A stretch of DNA of 64,000 nucleotides from JALQUL01 sp964556425 (lineage in GTDB: Bacteria; Pseudomonadota; Gammaproteobacteria; Burkholderiales; Burkholderiaceae_C). Below the pieces are notes generated by a model. That model was not told the DNA's origin. It made no database searches and saw nothing but the letters and a program-made list of their open reading frames with translations. Location: the NCBI GenBank assembly GCA_964556425.1, contig CAZKWC010000009.1:1-64000 (forward strand). Direction: 5' to 3'. Below, in pieces: positions 17,017 to 25,479 of the stretch (positions are counted from its first letter, which is position 1; each line of letters begins with the position of its first letter). The position numbers and the translations under genes are program-made.

Positions 17017-17709
17017 TTAATTTTCTAATTTTTGTTTGGCCTTTAATAAGGCCATTTCAATAAAGCGTTTTTTATGATCGAGCACGGAAGTATCGGTAAT
17101 TAAAGAATGAGCAGCCAGATCTTTTGTTTTTTCAGTCAGTGCTTTTATTTGGTTTTGGGCTTGTTGTGTTTTAATTTGTTCTTGACGCTGCAATTTGGCC
17201 TCATATCGCTGCAAGGCAGTAGTGGCAAGCTCAATCGTCCAAGCATCCCAAGCAGTGGGCAACTGGCCATCGGCATTAGGGCTATGCACAGGCTCTAAAA
17301 TAATACAATCGACTGGGCATGCTGGAATACAAAGTTCACAACCTGTACAGCGGTCTTCGATTACCGTGTGCATTCGTTTATTGACCCCCATAATTGCCTC
17401 GGTAGGGCAAGCTTTAATACAAAGCGTGCAACCAATACACCAATCTTCATCAATATAAGCAACAGTTCGTGGCCCTTCGTGGCCATTTTCTGGGTTCATT
17501 TCGATCACGGGCTGAAACGTTAAAGCGGCCAGCTTTTCTATTCCCTGCTTACCACCGGGTGGGCACTGATTAATAGGCACATGTTCATTCACAATCGCTT
17601 GCGCATAGGCTAGGCAATTGGGGTATCCGCATCGGGTGCACTGAGTTTGTGGCAGTACTGAATGAATATCAGCCACACTAGGTGGCTGATGAGTTGAAGT
17701 TTTTTTCAA
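17017..17709 (-). CDS. RnfB-like ferredoxin without membrane anchor
   Basis: This is an electron carrier with three Fe-S binding regions: an N-terminal four-Cys 4Fe-4S domain (Cys24, Cys27, Cys32, Cys49) and two classical ferredoxin motifs (Cys91/94/97/101 and Cys121/124/127/131). RnfB/RsxB proteins have this order but start with a transmembrane helix, which is missing here; the C-terminal 90 residues are Gln/Lys/Ala-rich and helical. The other Rnf subunits are not nearby, so it probably works as a soluble ferredoxin in another pathway. The start codon is TTG (17709), 17 bases after the phaZ stop, with no clear ribosome site, which suggests coupling to phaZ. Confidence 0.85.
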   Translation of the reverse strand: MKKTSTHQPPSVADIHSVLPQTQCTRCGYPNCLAYAQAIVNEHVPINQCPPGGKQGIEKLAALTFQPVIEMNPENGHEGPRTVAYIDEDWCIGCTLCIKACPTEAIMGVNKRMHTVIEDRCTGCELCIPACPVDCIILEPVHSPNADGQLPTAWDAWTIELATTALQRYEAKLQRQEQIKTQQAQNQIKALTEKTKDLAAHSLITDTSVLDHKKRFIEMALLKAKQKLEN

Positions 17710-17726
17710 TTGAAAGAACTCAAATA

Positions 17727-19292
17727 CTATTTACGTTTAGAATTTTTCCCGGAATGTGAATGATGTTTCGCGGGACTACTTTTATTGGTAGCGGCAGCAG
17801 GGCTTGCAGGAGTTGCAGTACTTGCTGTATTAACGACTACTGGAGCAGATTGTACCTGATTGTCTTCAACTGTTGCAGCGCTTGGACTATGGCTAGTTTG
17901 GGCACTTGAAGTAGGGGCTAAACCAGAGTCAGCTTCTGCGTGGGCTTGTGCAGCAGTAGAAATTTCTGCCGTGGCTGTAGTAGGGTCTATTGCTTTCACT
18001 TTTGATGAATCCACTTCACCTGTAAACTTCACATGATTTTTGGCAATAAACGCTTTGACCTGTGGATACACATATTCTCTCCAGCGACGACCACTAAAAA
18101 TACCATAATGGCCAGCACCTTCTACTTCATAGTGATGACGTTTGTCTTCGGCAATACCTGTGCACAAACCATGAGCGGCTTGAGTTTGACCACCACCCGT
18201 AATATCGTCAAGTTCACCTTCAACCGTTAATAAAGCAGTATTGGTAATGTCTTGTGGACGAACACGTTCGAGTTCGCCATTAATATTTTTAACATCCCAT
18301 GTGCCATTGACTAAATTAAAGTCTTGGAAAACAATTTTAATGGTTTCAAGATAAAAATTAGCATCAAGGTCAAGCACGGCATTGTATTCATCATAAAACT
18401 TGCGATGAGTTTCAGCACCAGACAAATCACCTTTTACCAAGTCAGCAAAATAATCATAATGACTACGTGCATGGTTATCCGGGTTCATGGCTACAAAGCC
18501 AGTATGTTGTAAAAAGCCAGGATACACAGCGCGACCAGCACCTGGAAAATTACTAGGTACTTTATAAATAACCGTATCTTCAAACCAGCTAAAAGGCTTG
18601 TTGGTGGCTAAATCGTTTACTGCAGTTGGCTTTTTACGTGCATCAATTGGGCCACCCATCATGGTCATTGACAATGGTAAAAGTTCATTGCGGCTAGCCA
18701 TTAAAGACACAGCGGCTAAAACGGGTACAGTAGGTTGACAAACACTCATTACGTGGCAATTGCCATAAATGCCTTGTAAATGCTTGATGAAGTCTTGAAC
18801 ATAGTTCACATAGTCATCTAAATGGAAATCGCCTTCTGATAAAGGCACCATACGGGCATTTTTCCAGTCAGTGATATAGACCTTATGGTCTTTAAGCATA
18901 GTGCGCACAGTATCGCGCAAAAGGGTAGAGTAGTGACCAGATAAAGGAGCCACAATTAAAACTGCTGGCTGACCTTTTAACGTAGAAAGAGTTTCTACAT
19001 TGTCGGTGAAGCGCTTGAAGCGACGCAATTCGCAGAAAGGCAATGTTTTTTCAATACGTTCTTGAATGGCGATTTGATGGCCATTAGCTTCAACTTCTGT
19101 AATACCAAAAGTTGGTTTTTCGTAGTCTTTACCAAGACGATAAAGTAAATCATAGCCCGCCGCAACACGTTGGGTAAGTTCATTTTTAACAAAAGGCAAG
19201 TTACTGCTGTTAATAACCTTGGCTGTAGCTTGTGCGAAGTCTACAAAAGGCTCCATTAAAGCGCGTTGAGTTTCATAGATTTGATATAGCAT
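17727..19292 (-). CDS. phaZ: Intracellular polyhydroxyalkanoate depolymerase
   Basis: It mobilises stored polyhydroxybutyrate granules in the cytoplasm. The alpha/beta-hydrolase has a catalytic Cys in place of Ser (Cys185 in 'VMSVCQPTV'), an Asp near 362 ('GELDDITGG') and His395 ('GAGHYGIFSGRRW'), the triad known from the Cupriavidus necator PhaZa1 type. No signal peptide is present. The core ends near residue 425; the last 90 residues are an Ala/Ser/Thr/Pro low-complexity tail ending in a basic cluster, longer than usual for the family and possibly a granule- or nucleoid-binding tail (inference). The palindrome TTGCAGTGCAA lies just upstream of the start. No other pha gene is in the window. 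Confidence 0.95.
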   Translation of the reverse strand: MLYQIYETQRALMEPFVDFAQATAKVINSSNLPFVKNELTQRVAAGYDLLYRLGKDYEKPTFGITEVEANGHQIAIQERIEKTLPFCELRRFKRFTDNVETLSTLKGQPAVLIVAPLSGHYSTLLRDTVRTMLKDHKVYITDWKNARMVPLSEGDFHLDDYVNYVQDFIKHLQGIYGNCHVMSVCQPTVPVLAAVSLMASRNELLPLSMTMMGGPIDARKKPTAVNDLATNKPFSWFEDTVIYKVPSNFPGAGRAVYPGFLQHTGFVAMNPDNHARSHYDYFADLVKGDLSGAETHRKFYDEYNAVLDLDANFYLETIKIVFQDFNLVNGTWDVKNINGELERVRPQDITNTALLTVEGELDDITGGGQTQAAHGLCTGIAEDKRHHYEVEGAGHYGIFSGRRWREYVYPQVKAFIAKNHVKFTGEVDSSKVKAIDPTTATAEISTAAQAHAEADSGLAPTSSAQTSHSPSAATVEDNQVQSAPVVVNTASTATPASPAAATNKSSPAKHHSHSGKNSKRK

Positions 19293-19316
19293 TTTGACAT
19301 CCGAAATAAGAATATG

Positions 19317-19327
19317 TTGCAGTGCAA
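19317..19327 (-). promoter_or_regulatory. Palindrome upstream of phaZ, possible PhaR-type operator
   Basis: TTGCAGTGCAA is a perfect 11-base palindrome 25 bases before the phaZ start. TGC/GCA-rich sites of this general kind are bound by the PHA-responsive repressor PhaR in related bacteria. Assignment rests on position and similarity only. Confidence 0.4.
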
Positions 19328-19569
19328 TATAACAGGATATTCTTGATTTGTCCTGACTTAAAGTCGCATTTGTGATAAGAATGTTGAAATCGGTAAATTA
19401 TTTCTTATTTAATAGGACAAAATCGTTTTGAATTTGATTTTTAAGTGATTTTTGGGGAATTTAGAGAATTTTACTTCATCTGACTTAAATAAAAATTACA
19501 TAAAAATGTCATCAATAAGTTGTCTCTTTTATTCATCAAAGCAAAAAACCGAGGATTTTTTCTAAGATT

Positions 19570-19710
19570 TTAGGCCTCTATAAACCCTTTAGGATGGGAT
19601 TCTAGAGTATCCAAATAGAATGCATTGATTAAATGAGAGATTGAATAATATCCAAAAGCCAAGGCTGTCTTCAGCTCAGTTGCCAAGTCGCTGGGATATC
19701 GAATCAACAT
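19570..19710 (-). pseudogene. Possible remnant of an AraC-type DNA-binding domain
   Basis: A 46-codon open frame reads 'LAFGYYSISHLINAF' followed by 'HPKGF', which resembles the last helix-turn-helix of AraC-family regulators (pattern A-x-x-x-G-[FY]-x-S-x-S-H-[FL]-x-x-x-F, then P-x-x-[FY]). Nothing upstream in frame continues the domain: a stop codon closes the preceding short frame. If real, it is a decayed fragment; chance cannot be excluded because the match is short. Confidence 0.3.
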
Positions 19711-19937
19711 TCACTATTTCACTATTGCCCTAGAAGTAGTCTTGGAAGCTGCAATAAAACGCTGAATCGCTGTCATGGTAGTACCAAGTTAAAGTTATTT
19801 TGTACTTTTTACTTACAGCCACAGGTGTGGGTTTTAAAACTTGCTTGGTAGTTGATTCCAATCTCTACCTAGCTTGCCTGCTCCTGATGTGTGTAAATAT
19901 TGTTTTATTTTAAGAAACCAACCGGTTCTTAAAGTTT

Positions 19938-21467
19938 TCAATTGGCGTTAAGTTTTAACAAATCTTTTTTAAGTGATTTTTGCACTAAGCCTTGACCCGA
20001 GCTAGGTGCGGACATCACTAATTCGGTAGAGTTGTTATTAATGTTGGGAAAGCTCTGCATCAAGATGGCTTTTACCATTTGTCTGCTATGAATGCCAAAT
20101 TGCTCTAAAAGTCTGGCTATCGTGCCCTCAAGCTCTAATTGTTTTTCAGCTCCCGATTGAGCCACAAGAGTCATTAAATCAAAATCAGGTCGTTGCTGAC
20201 TAAAATCGAAATATGGATCGTTGAGTAGTTTTTCTGGCAAGGTTTGAGAAAGTGTCTCCGCTAATTTTTCTGAGAAAAGAAACGCTTCTTTGGCAACTAC
20301 ATTTTTAGGGTACTGGTAATTCCATTTGGGTAGCCGGTCTTCTAACATAGTGTTTTTTAATGCTACTTCTGCAATACTGTCATATCGTTTATTCGATTGT
20401 TTTTGCAGCATTTGAGTCTGGTATCGGTCCAGCATTAAATTGCGATTAGAATTTTTTAAAAAGAGTTCATTCTTTCTTTGTGACATACCCAATGAATCTA
20501 ATAAATGTAATCCTGCCAAATAGGCTGAAGTTTCGCCAGGAGTAATACTGGCATGATAGGGTTGGGTGAGGTCTTGTAGATAGTGCAGACCGTTTCCTAA
20601 AAAGCGCCAGCCCCAATAATCATGGCCAGTGGTAAAGGCCAATTCGGCTAAGGTTGAAAATTGATGAATTCGCATGAGCGGGTAATTCTCGCTTAGCCTA
20701 GGATTAGCGACGTTAACTAATCTTTGTTCAAAATAAAAGCCCGAATGAAAGGGGCTTTGAGAAGCAAGTGGCCCACTCACAGATGAAAACGGTTGAGTAC
20801 CAAAACCATAAGTTTTACCCCAGCTGCTTGGGCTATCTTCCCAAAGCAACATATCAAAACCCCAATCGGGCTCATCGGTTGCAGTAGCTAGTGTACTTAA
20901 TGCGGTTATTTTTTGGCCTGGTTTGATGTTATAAAAGTGACTGGCTTGTACCCATTTTTGAACGCTAGGACTGACTACGATGTCAGTTGCAAGAGGGCTT
21001 AGTTCGGTCGGATTGGGTAATCTTGGATCAGTTTGTAGGTATAGGGCAAACCGTGTGTCAGCTGCCAAGCGAAGTGCCGAAATAAAGGATTGCCTTCTTT
21101 GAGCATCGTTTCTGAAATTTCCAGCAATAAATTTTAAGTTATGAGGTAGGCGAGGATAATTTTTAACGTTCTCTTGTGCCCAAATTTCTTGTTTATGTAG
21201 TAATTTTTGGATGTTATGTTCTTGGGCTTTTAAAAATGTATCGAGTGTTTGTACTTCTACTAATTCGGCAGTGCTAATTTCGGGTAAATTCTCTAAGGCT
21301 CTATAACTTGCACTACTATGCTGTCCCCAAGCCCAACAATTATTTTGTAATGGAAAAAATAAAAATCCGACTACACCCAAGGCTAAGTTTTGAGGTTTGA
21401 TTTTTATTAGGCATTTGAGCTGATGTAAAAAACAAAAACCTACTTTGTACAAACTATAAAATGTCAT
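19938..21467 (-). CDS. Secreted zinc phospholipase C/P1 nuclease-like protein
   Basis: Two features point to the zinc-dependent phospholipase C/S1-P1 nuclease fold: a Trp- and His-containing start of the mature part ('WAWGQHSSASYRAL') and the central helix with clustered ligands 'GNGLHYLQDLTQPYHAS', preceded by 'ETGHDYWGW'-like sequence ('FTTGHDYWGWRF'). In that fold the N-terminal Trp and several His/Asp bind three zinc ions. I start at the ATG at 21467 (509 aa), which leaves a 44-residue leader with a hydrophobic core before 'CWAWG'; an ATG at 21605 and a GTG at 21641 are also open. Substrate (phospholipid or nucleic acid) cannot be decided. The C-terminal 150 residues are helical and unassigned. 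Confidence 0.65.
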   Translation of the reverse strand: MTFYSLYKVGFCFLHQLKCLIKIKPQNLALGVVGFLFFPLQNNCWAWGQHSSASYRALENLPEISTAELVEVQTLDTFLKAQEHNIQKLLHKQEIWAQENVKNYPRLPHNLKFIAGNFRNDAQRRQSFISALRLAADTRFALYLQTDPRLPNPTELSPLATDIVVSPSVQKWVQASHFYNIKPGQKITALSTLATATDEPDWGFDMLLWEDSPSSWGKTYGFGTQPFSSVSGPLASQSPFHSGFYFEQRLVNVANPRLSENYPLMRIHQFSTLAELAFTTGHDYWGWRFLGNGLHYLQDLTQPYHASITPGETSAYLAGLHLLDSLGMSQRKNELFLKNSNRNLMLDRYQTQMLQKQSNKRYDSIAEVALKNTMLEDRLPKWNYQYPKNVVAKEAFLFSEKLAETLSQTLPEKLLNDPYFDFSQQRPDFDLMTLVAQSGAEKQLELEGTIARLLEQFGIHSRQMVKAILMQSFPNINNNSTELVMSAPSSGQGLVQKSLKKDLLKLNAN

Positions 21468-21767
21468 AGTCAAAATAATAGATAGTTGAAAGTGTATTGT
21501 TCTTACAAAAAATGGAACAAAAATTAACTTTTTCCGGTAAAAAGTCAAATACTGACTCAAGCCAGGGTGTGAAAAACAATTCCTGTTAGTTGGATTAGCT
21601 ATCATCGAGTAAATAAAAGTAACAGATGTGTAATTTTTCACATAACAAACTTATTAAAAAGGATGATTTTTTAATAAATTGATCAGATACTCAAGTCTAA
21701 CCCCTAACAGAGTGTAACTATGGTAAACCCTCATAAAAATTTTCTAACTCTTTTATTGTTTTTTACA
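21468..21767. other. Divergent promoter region
   Basis: This AT-rich gap lies between the divergent genes at 19938-21467 and 21768-22835. It is partly open in both directions because alternative upstream starts exist for each gene. I see no definite promoter or repeat. Confidence 0.4.
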
Positions 21768-22835
21768 ATGAAACGGGTTTCTGTGCTATTAATTTTAATT
21801 TTTGCTATGGAAACTAGTTTTGCATGCGCAATTTGTGCCTCTTCTAGTCAGCCAACCCCTCTGCTTCAATCGATTAAAGAATCTGAGGAAGTATTTCTAG
21901 CGCAAATTACTAAAAACAACCATCTCAGTGTTTTAAAGGTCGCTCGTGGAAGTGCTGTTAAAGTAGGATCAGAATTGAGCGATATTGAAATCCCAGCACC
22001 ACTTTTTATCGATAAGTCATTTACTTCGGTAATCGTTATTAGACAATCTAGCCTATCACCTTATCAATTAATTGGAGGACTTCATTCCAATAAAAATTTT
22101 GATTGGTTGGTACAGGCTAGTTCAAAGGAAAAACCTACAGAAAACGACTTTTTAGGTTTAAGCAAATATGGACAATTTTTTATACCTTATTTAGAAAGTT
22201 CAGAACCATTAATGCACAACGTTGCATTTGATGAGCTATCTAGATTGCCATTTGCGTCCATGCGTTTATTAAAATCTAATTTAGATGAAAAGAAATTATC
22301 TGAATGGATTAACAACACCAACCTAATGAGCCGCAGACCTTTATATTATTTGTTGTGGGGCTTTGTAGCTCCAGAAAAAGAAATGAAGGAATTAGAAAGT
22401 CGGCTCTTAAATAAACAAAGAATCTGGCCTAAGCAAGAGTATGCTGCTATTGTGGCTGCCTATTTGGAGCTTAATTCGGTTAAAGGCTTGGCTTGGGTAG
22501 AGCTTAATTTATTGGCCAGTGGTGCCAATAAAAAACCAGATCATTTGGTACAAGCCACCATGATGGCTTTATCCGTCCATGGTTCTGGTGCTAGCTCTGC
22601 AGCAAAACAAAATGAAATTATTGAGCTGTATCGTCGCTTAATGCAAAAAAGACCCGATCTCATTAGCAATATAGTAGCTGATTTAAATCAGTGGCAAAGA
22701 TGGGAATTTACACCTTACTTTATTCAGGTTTTAAAGTCAGAAGCCACTCTAACCTTTCAGCAGCGCTATTCTGTGATTATGTTTTTGCAAAGAAGCAATC
22801 ATCCTGAAGCCAAGAAGGCTCTAGCCTCCTTATAA
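21768..22835 (+). CDS. Exported protein of unknown function, helical repeat-like C-terminus
   Basis: I do not recognise this family. From the ATG at 21768 there is a Sec signal peptide ('MKRVSVLLILIFAMETSFA') followed by 'CAICASSS', a Cys-x-x-Cys at the mature N-terminus; an upstream ATG at 21720 gives 16 extra residues. A beta-rich segment (to about residue 130) is followed by a helical region with repeated Leu/Ala patterns reminiscent of HEAT repeats ('LLKSNLDEKKLSEW', 'IVAAYLELNSVKG', 'PEAKKALASL'). The Cys at the cleavage site could be lipid-modified, though 'SFAC' is a poor lipobox. It is divergent from the P1-nuclease-like gene. Confidence 0.6.
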   Translation: MKRVSVLLILIFAMETSFACAICASSSQPTPLLQSIKESEEVFLAQITKNNHLSVLKVARGSAVKVGSELSDIEIPAPLFIDKSFTSVIVIRQSSLSPYQLIGGLHSNKNFDWLVQASSKEKPTENDFLGLSKYGQFFIPYLESSEPLMHNVAFDELSRLPFASMRLLKSNLDEKKLSEWINNTNLMSRRPLYYLLWGFVAPEKEMKELESRLLNKQRIWPKQEYAAIVAAYLELNSVKGLAWVELNLLASGANKKPDHLVQATMMALSVHGSGASSAAKQNEIIELYRRLMQKRPDLISNIVADLNQWQRWEFTPYFIQVLKSEATLTFQQRYSVIMFLQRSNHPEAKKALASL

Positions 22836-23175
22836 AAATAAATGTTTGGCGTTTTTTGTCTTGCCGCTCTACATAGGCTGCCTGCACAAAAAACGCTTCA
22901 CTTGTTTCGTGGCATGGAGTTGTTGGATCTATTTCCTTGGATTTTTAAGATCCGTATTAAAAATTACAGAGCTAAAATCTGCCTAAAACCCCATTCTACT
23001 TAGTAACTTTGCCAGTATCCCGGTGAGTTTTGCAAGGCCTGTTTCAATCAAGTTATTTTGATTGGTTATTTAAAAAAATAAATCAGTTAATTGAATTTCG
23101 ATTATTTTTTATACATTTAAAACACCAAAAATAAATATTTGGGTTAGAATAAAACTTCTTGGAAAGGTTTTATTT
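22836..23175. other. Gap with a long-loop inverted repeat
   Basis: GCGTTTTTTGT (22849-22859) is repeated inverted as ACAAAAAACGC (22886-22896), an 11-base perfect match around a 26-base loop, just after the stop of the upstream gene. There is no T-run after it on the plus strand. The rest of the gap has no gene, and the last 60 bases are AT-rich and probably carry the promoter of the DUF882 gene. Confidence 0.5.
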
Positions 23176-23742
23176 ATGAGCTCCAATGCAACTCGGCGGG
23201 CCAATTTAGTCGCTTTAGGTGCCTGTTTATTTTCCCCTTTACCGCTCTTGGCGGCAGGTCAAACAGTGCAACTAAGCCCTGCTATTTGGCAACAACCCCG
23301 CTTAATCCGTGTTGCATTTCAACATTCGTCTAAAAATATTTCAAAAGAATATTTATATTGGCAAAACGGTCAATATATTTGGCCAGCTTATTTATTACTT
23401 AGTCAAATGTGCCTCGACACCAACGCTCAAAAAGCCATCACTATGGATCCAAGACTTTTTGATTTGATGTTTGTTACTCAAACTTGGTTTTATTTGCTCT
23501 CAGGGCAAATCACTCATCATATTATTACTTCAGCCTACCGAACTGAGTCCAGCAATGAAAGGGTAGGCGGTGCAGTACATAGTCAGCATTTATTTGGCAG
23601 AGCCCTAGATGGCCATATGGTCGGTCTAGATTTAGCTAGTTACGCACAAATGTTATTCGCTTTTAAAGCGGGTGGAGTAGGTTTGTACCGCTCTCATGTG
23701 CACTGGGATGTAGGTCGTTCACCTCGGTTTTGGCAAGCATAA
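23176..23742 (+). CDS. DUF882/MepK-like (M15 family) murein endopeptidase
   Basis: It probably cleaves peptidoglycan cross-links in the periplasm. The zinc-binding LAS signature S-x-H-x2-G-x-A-x-D is complete: Ser136, His138, Gly141, Ala143, Asp145 ('HSQHLFGRALDG'). The second His motif is 'HVHWDVGR' (His176). The N-terminus carries an RR pair and hydrophobic stretch ('RRANLVALGACLF') like the Tat-type leaders of YcbK/DUF882 proteins. At 188 aa it has the usual length. Substrate-contact 'SAYRTESSN' and 'GGVGLYR' also match the family. The stop codon abuts a hairpin oriented for the opposite strand. Confidence 0.85.
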   Translation: MSSNATRRANLVALGACLFSPLPLLAAGQTVQLSPAIWQQPRLIRVAFQHSSKNISKEYLYWQNGQYIWPAYLLLSQMCLDTNAQKAITMDPRLFDLMFVTQTWFYLLSGQITHHIITSAYRTESSNERVGGAVHSQHLFGRALDGHMVGLDLASYAQMLFAFKAGGVGLYRSHVHWDVGRSPRFWQA

Positions 23743-23773
23743 AAAAGCACCTTTAAAAATGATTTAAAGGTGC
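23741..23773 (-). terminator. Terminator, minus-strand orientation
   Basis: GCACCTTTAAA (23747-23757) pairs with TTTAAAGGTGC (23763-23773) around a five-base loop. On the minus strand the stem is followed by TTTTTT. It would end the aminotransferase transcript about 200 bases past its stop codon, and the stem may also help end the DUF882 transcript. Confidence 0.75.
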
Positions 23774-23979
23774 CAATAAAAACTTCAATTGACAAGACAA
23801 AAATAAATGGTCTTGAATAGCGGGTAGTTGGCTTAACTAATCAATAAGCTGATTAATTGTTAAAGCAAGCATACAACTTAATAACTAGCCCAACCTTATT
23901 CTTACACACTCAACAAAAGGCAAAAGCATGAGGTGCTTAACGCCAAGCCAACCTTAACAGCGACCTGGCAATTAGTTAC

Positions 23980-25179
23980 TTAAGCAATTACTTTGGCAAT
24001 ACTAGCGCAAACATGATCAATGTTTTGGCTGTTTAATGCCGCTACACACATACGGCCAGTGTCAGTGCCGTAAACACCAAATTCAGTACGCAGACGAACC
24101 ATTTGATCTTTGCTAAGGCCAGAGTAGCTAAACATACCAATTTGATCAGTAATAAAACTCATATCTTGAGCAACACCAGCGGCTTTTAAACCATCGACTA
24201 GCTTTTGACGCATAGCCTTAATACGAACACGCATTTCAGCTAATTCTTCTTCCCATTGTGCACGTAAGGTGGCATCGCTTAACACCATTGCTACTACAGT
24301 ACCGCCATGAGTGGGTGGGTTGCTGTAATTGGTACGAATCACAATTTTTAATTGGCTTAATACTCGATCGGTTTCTGCTTTATCGGCGCCTACAACGCTT
24401 AAAGCACCTACACGCTCACCATAGAGGCTAAAGCTTTTGCTAAAAGAAGTGGAAACAAAAAATTGTAAACCGGCAGCCACAAATTTTGCAACTGCCTGAC
24501 CGTCTTCTTCTAGGCCATAACCAAATCCTTGGTAGGCCATATCGAGGAAAGGAGTTAAGTTTTTGGCTTTACAGACTTCTACAACTTGATCCCATTGTGC
24601 AGGCGTAATATCGTAACCTGTAGGGTTATGACAGCAAGCATGCAGTAACACAATAGTACCTGCTGGGGCTGCGTTAAGGTCAGACAACATGCCCGCAAAA
24701 TCAATACCACGAGTAGCCGCATCATAGTAACGGTAATTCTCGACTACAAAACCAGCATTGGTGAATAAGGCACGGTGATTTTCCCAACTTGGGTCACTGA
24801 TTAAAACTTTTGCATCTGGGCTGATTTTCTTTAAAAAATCGGCACCAATTTTTAAACCGCCAGTACCACCAATAGCCTGTACAGTTGCAACACGACCAGA
24901 GGTAACCACATCACTATTAGCACCAAATACTAAGTTTTTAACGCCAGTATCGTAAGCCACAATACCATCAATAGGCAAATAACCACGAGCTTTTGGAGCT
25001 TGCGCCATAGTGTGTTCGGCGGCTTGAACGCAACGAAGCAAAGGAAGTTTACCGTTGTCATCAAAATAAACACCTACACCCAAATTAACTTTTGCTGGAT
25101 TGGTATCGGCGTTAAATTGTTCGTTAAGACCTAAAATAGGATCACGGGGGGCGGTTTCAACCTTAGAAAATAGTGACAT
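23980..25179 (-). CDS. tyrB: Aromatic amino acid/aspartate aminotransferase
   Basis: This class I PLP aminotransferase moves amino groups between aspartate or aromatic amino acids and 2-oxoglutarate. The 399-aa chain has the PLP Schiff-base Lys248 in 'STSFSKSFSLYGERVG', the Asn/Pro motif 'ACCHNPTGYD', the 'DMAYQGFG' Asp/Tyr pair and the substrate-binding Arg near 'GRMCVAAL'. The length and motifs fit the AspC/TyrB group. It is divergent from uvrB, an arrangement conserved in Burkholderiales as far as I recall, where it is usually annotated as tyrosine aminotransferase. AspC cannot be excluded by eye. Confidence 0.9.
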   Translation of the reverse strand: MSLFSKVETAPRDPILGLNEQFNADTNPAKVNLGVGVYFDDNGKLPLLRCVQAAEHTMAQAPKARGYLPIDGIVAYDTGVKNLVFGANSDVVTSGRVATVQAIGGTGGLKIGADFLKKISPDAKVLISDPSWENHRALFTNAGFVVENYRYYDAATRGIDFAGMLSDLNAAPAGTIVLLHACCHNPTGYDITPAQWDQVVEVCKAKNLTPFLDMAYQGFGYGLEEDGQAVAKFVAAGLQFFVSTSFSKSFSLYGERVGALSVVGADKAETDRVLSQLKIVIRTNYSNPPTHGGTVVAMVLSDATLRAQWEEELAEMRVRIKAMRQKLVDGLKAAGVAQDMSFITDQIGMFSYSGLSKDQMVRLRTEFGVYGTDTGRMCVAALNSQNIDHVCASIAKVIA

Positions 25180-25479
25180 CGCAAACCTTATCTGATGTAA
25201 AAGCGGGGGGAGGGTAAAATAAACTGGATTTCAATGCAACTTCAAAAAGCAAAAAATGAATCGAAATTAGCTTTGGGAAAGGCTAGGCACGACGGTGTTT
25301 TGCTTGATGCAGGCATTGTGCTAAATACGTATTGCAATTTTAACGCTATCCAACTATAAGACCCATTAAAATCAGAATTTTTTTCGCAATATTTGACCCA
25401 AAAACCAATTTTTTATCTGTTTTAACACACTTAAAAAACCAAGGTTAACACTTTATACAATTTACCAAGCAATTCATCA
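25180..25479. other. Divergent promoter region of tyrB and uvrB
   Basis: No LexA-type box (CTGT-N8-ACAG) was found upstream of uvrB. TTGACC at about 25393 has no good partner element. I see nothing else that can be named. Confidence 0.4.

Larger units (their letters stand above)
19293..19937. other. Long gap between phaZ and the P1-nuclease-like gene
   Basis: This 645-base gap holds the phaZ promoter region with its palindrome at the left, and a candidate gene remnant at 19570-19710. The remainder, about 19730-19937, shows nothing I can name and no convincing terminator for the gene ending at 19938. Confidence 0.5.

Noticed and set aside
25180..25479. LexA box upstream of uvrB
   Set aside because: CTGT occurs near 25417 but the matching ACAG half-site at the right spacing is missing.
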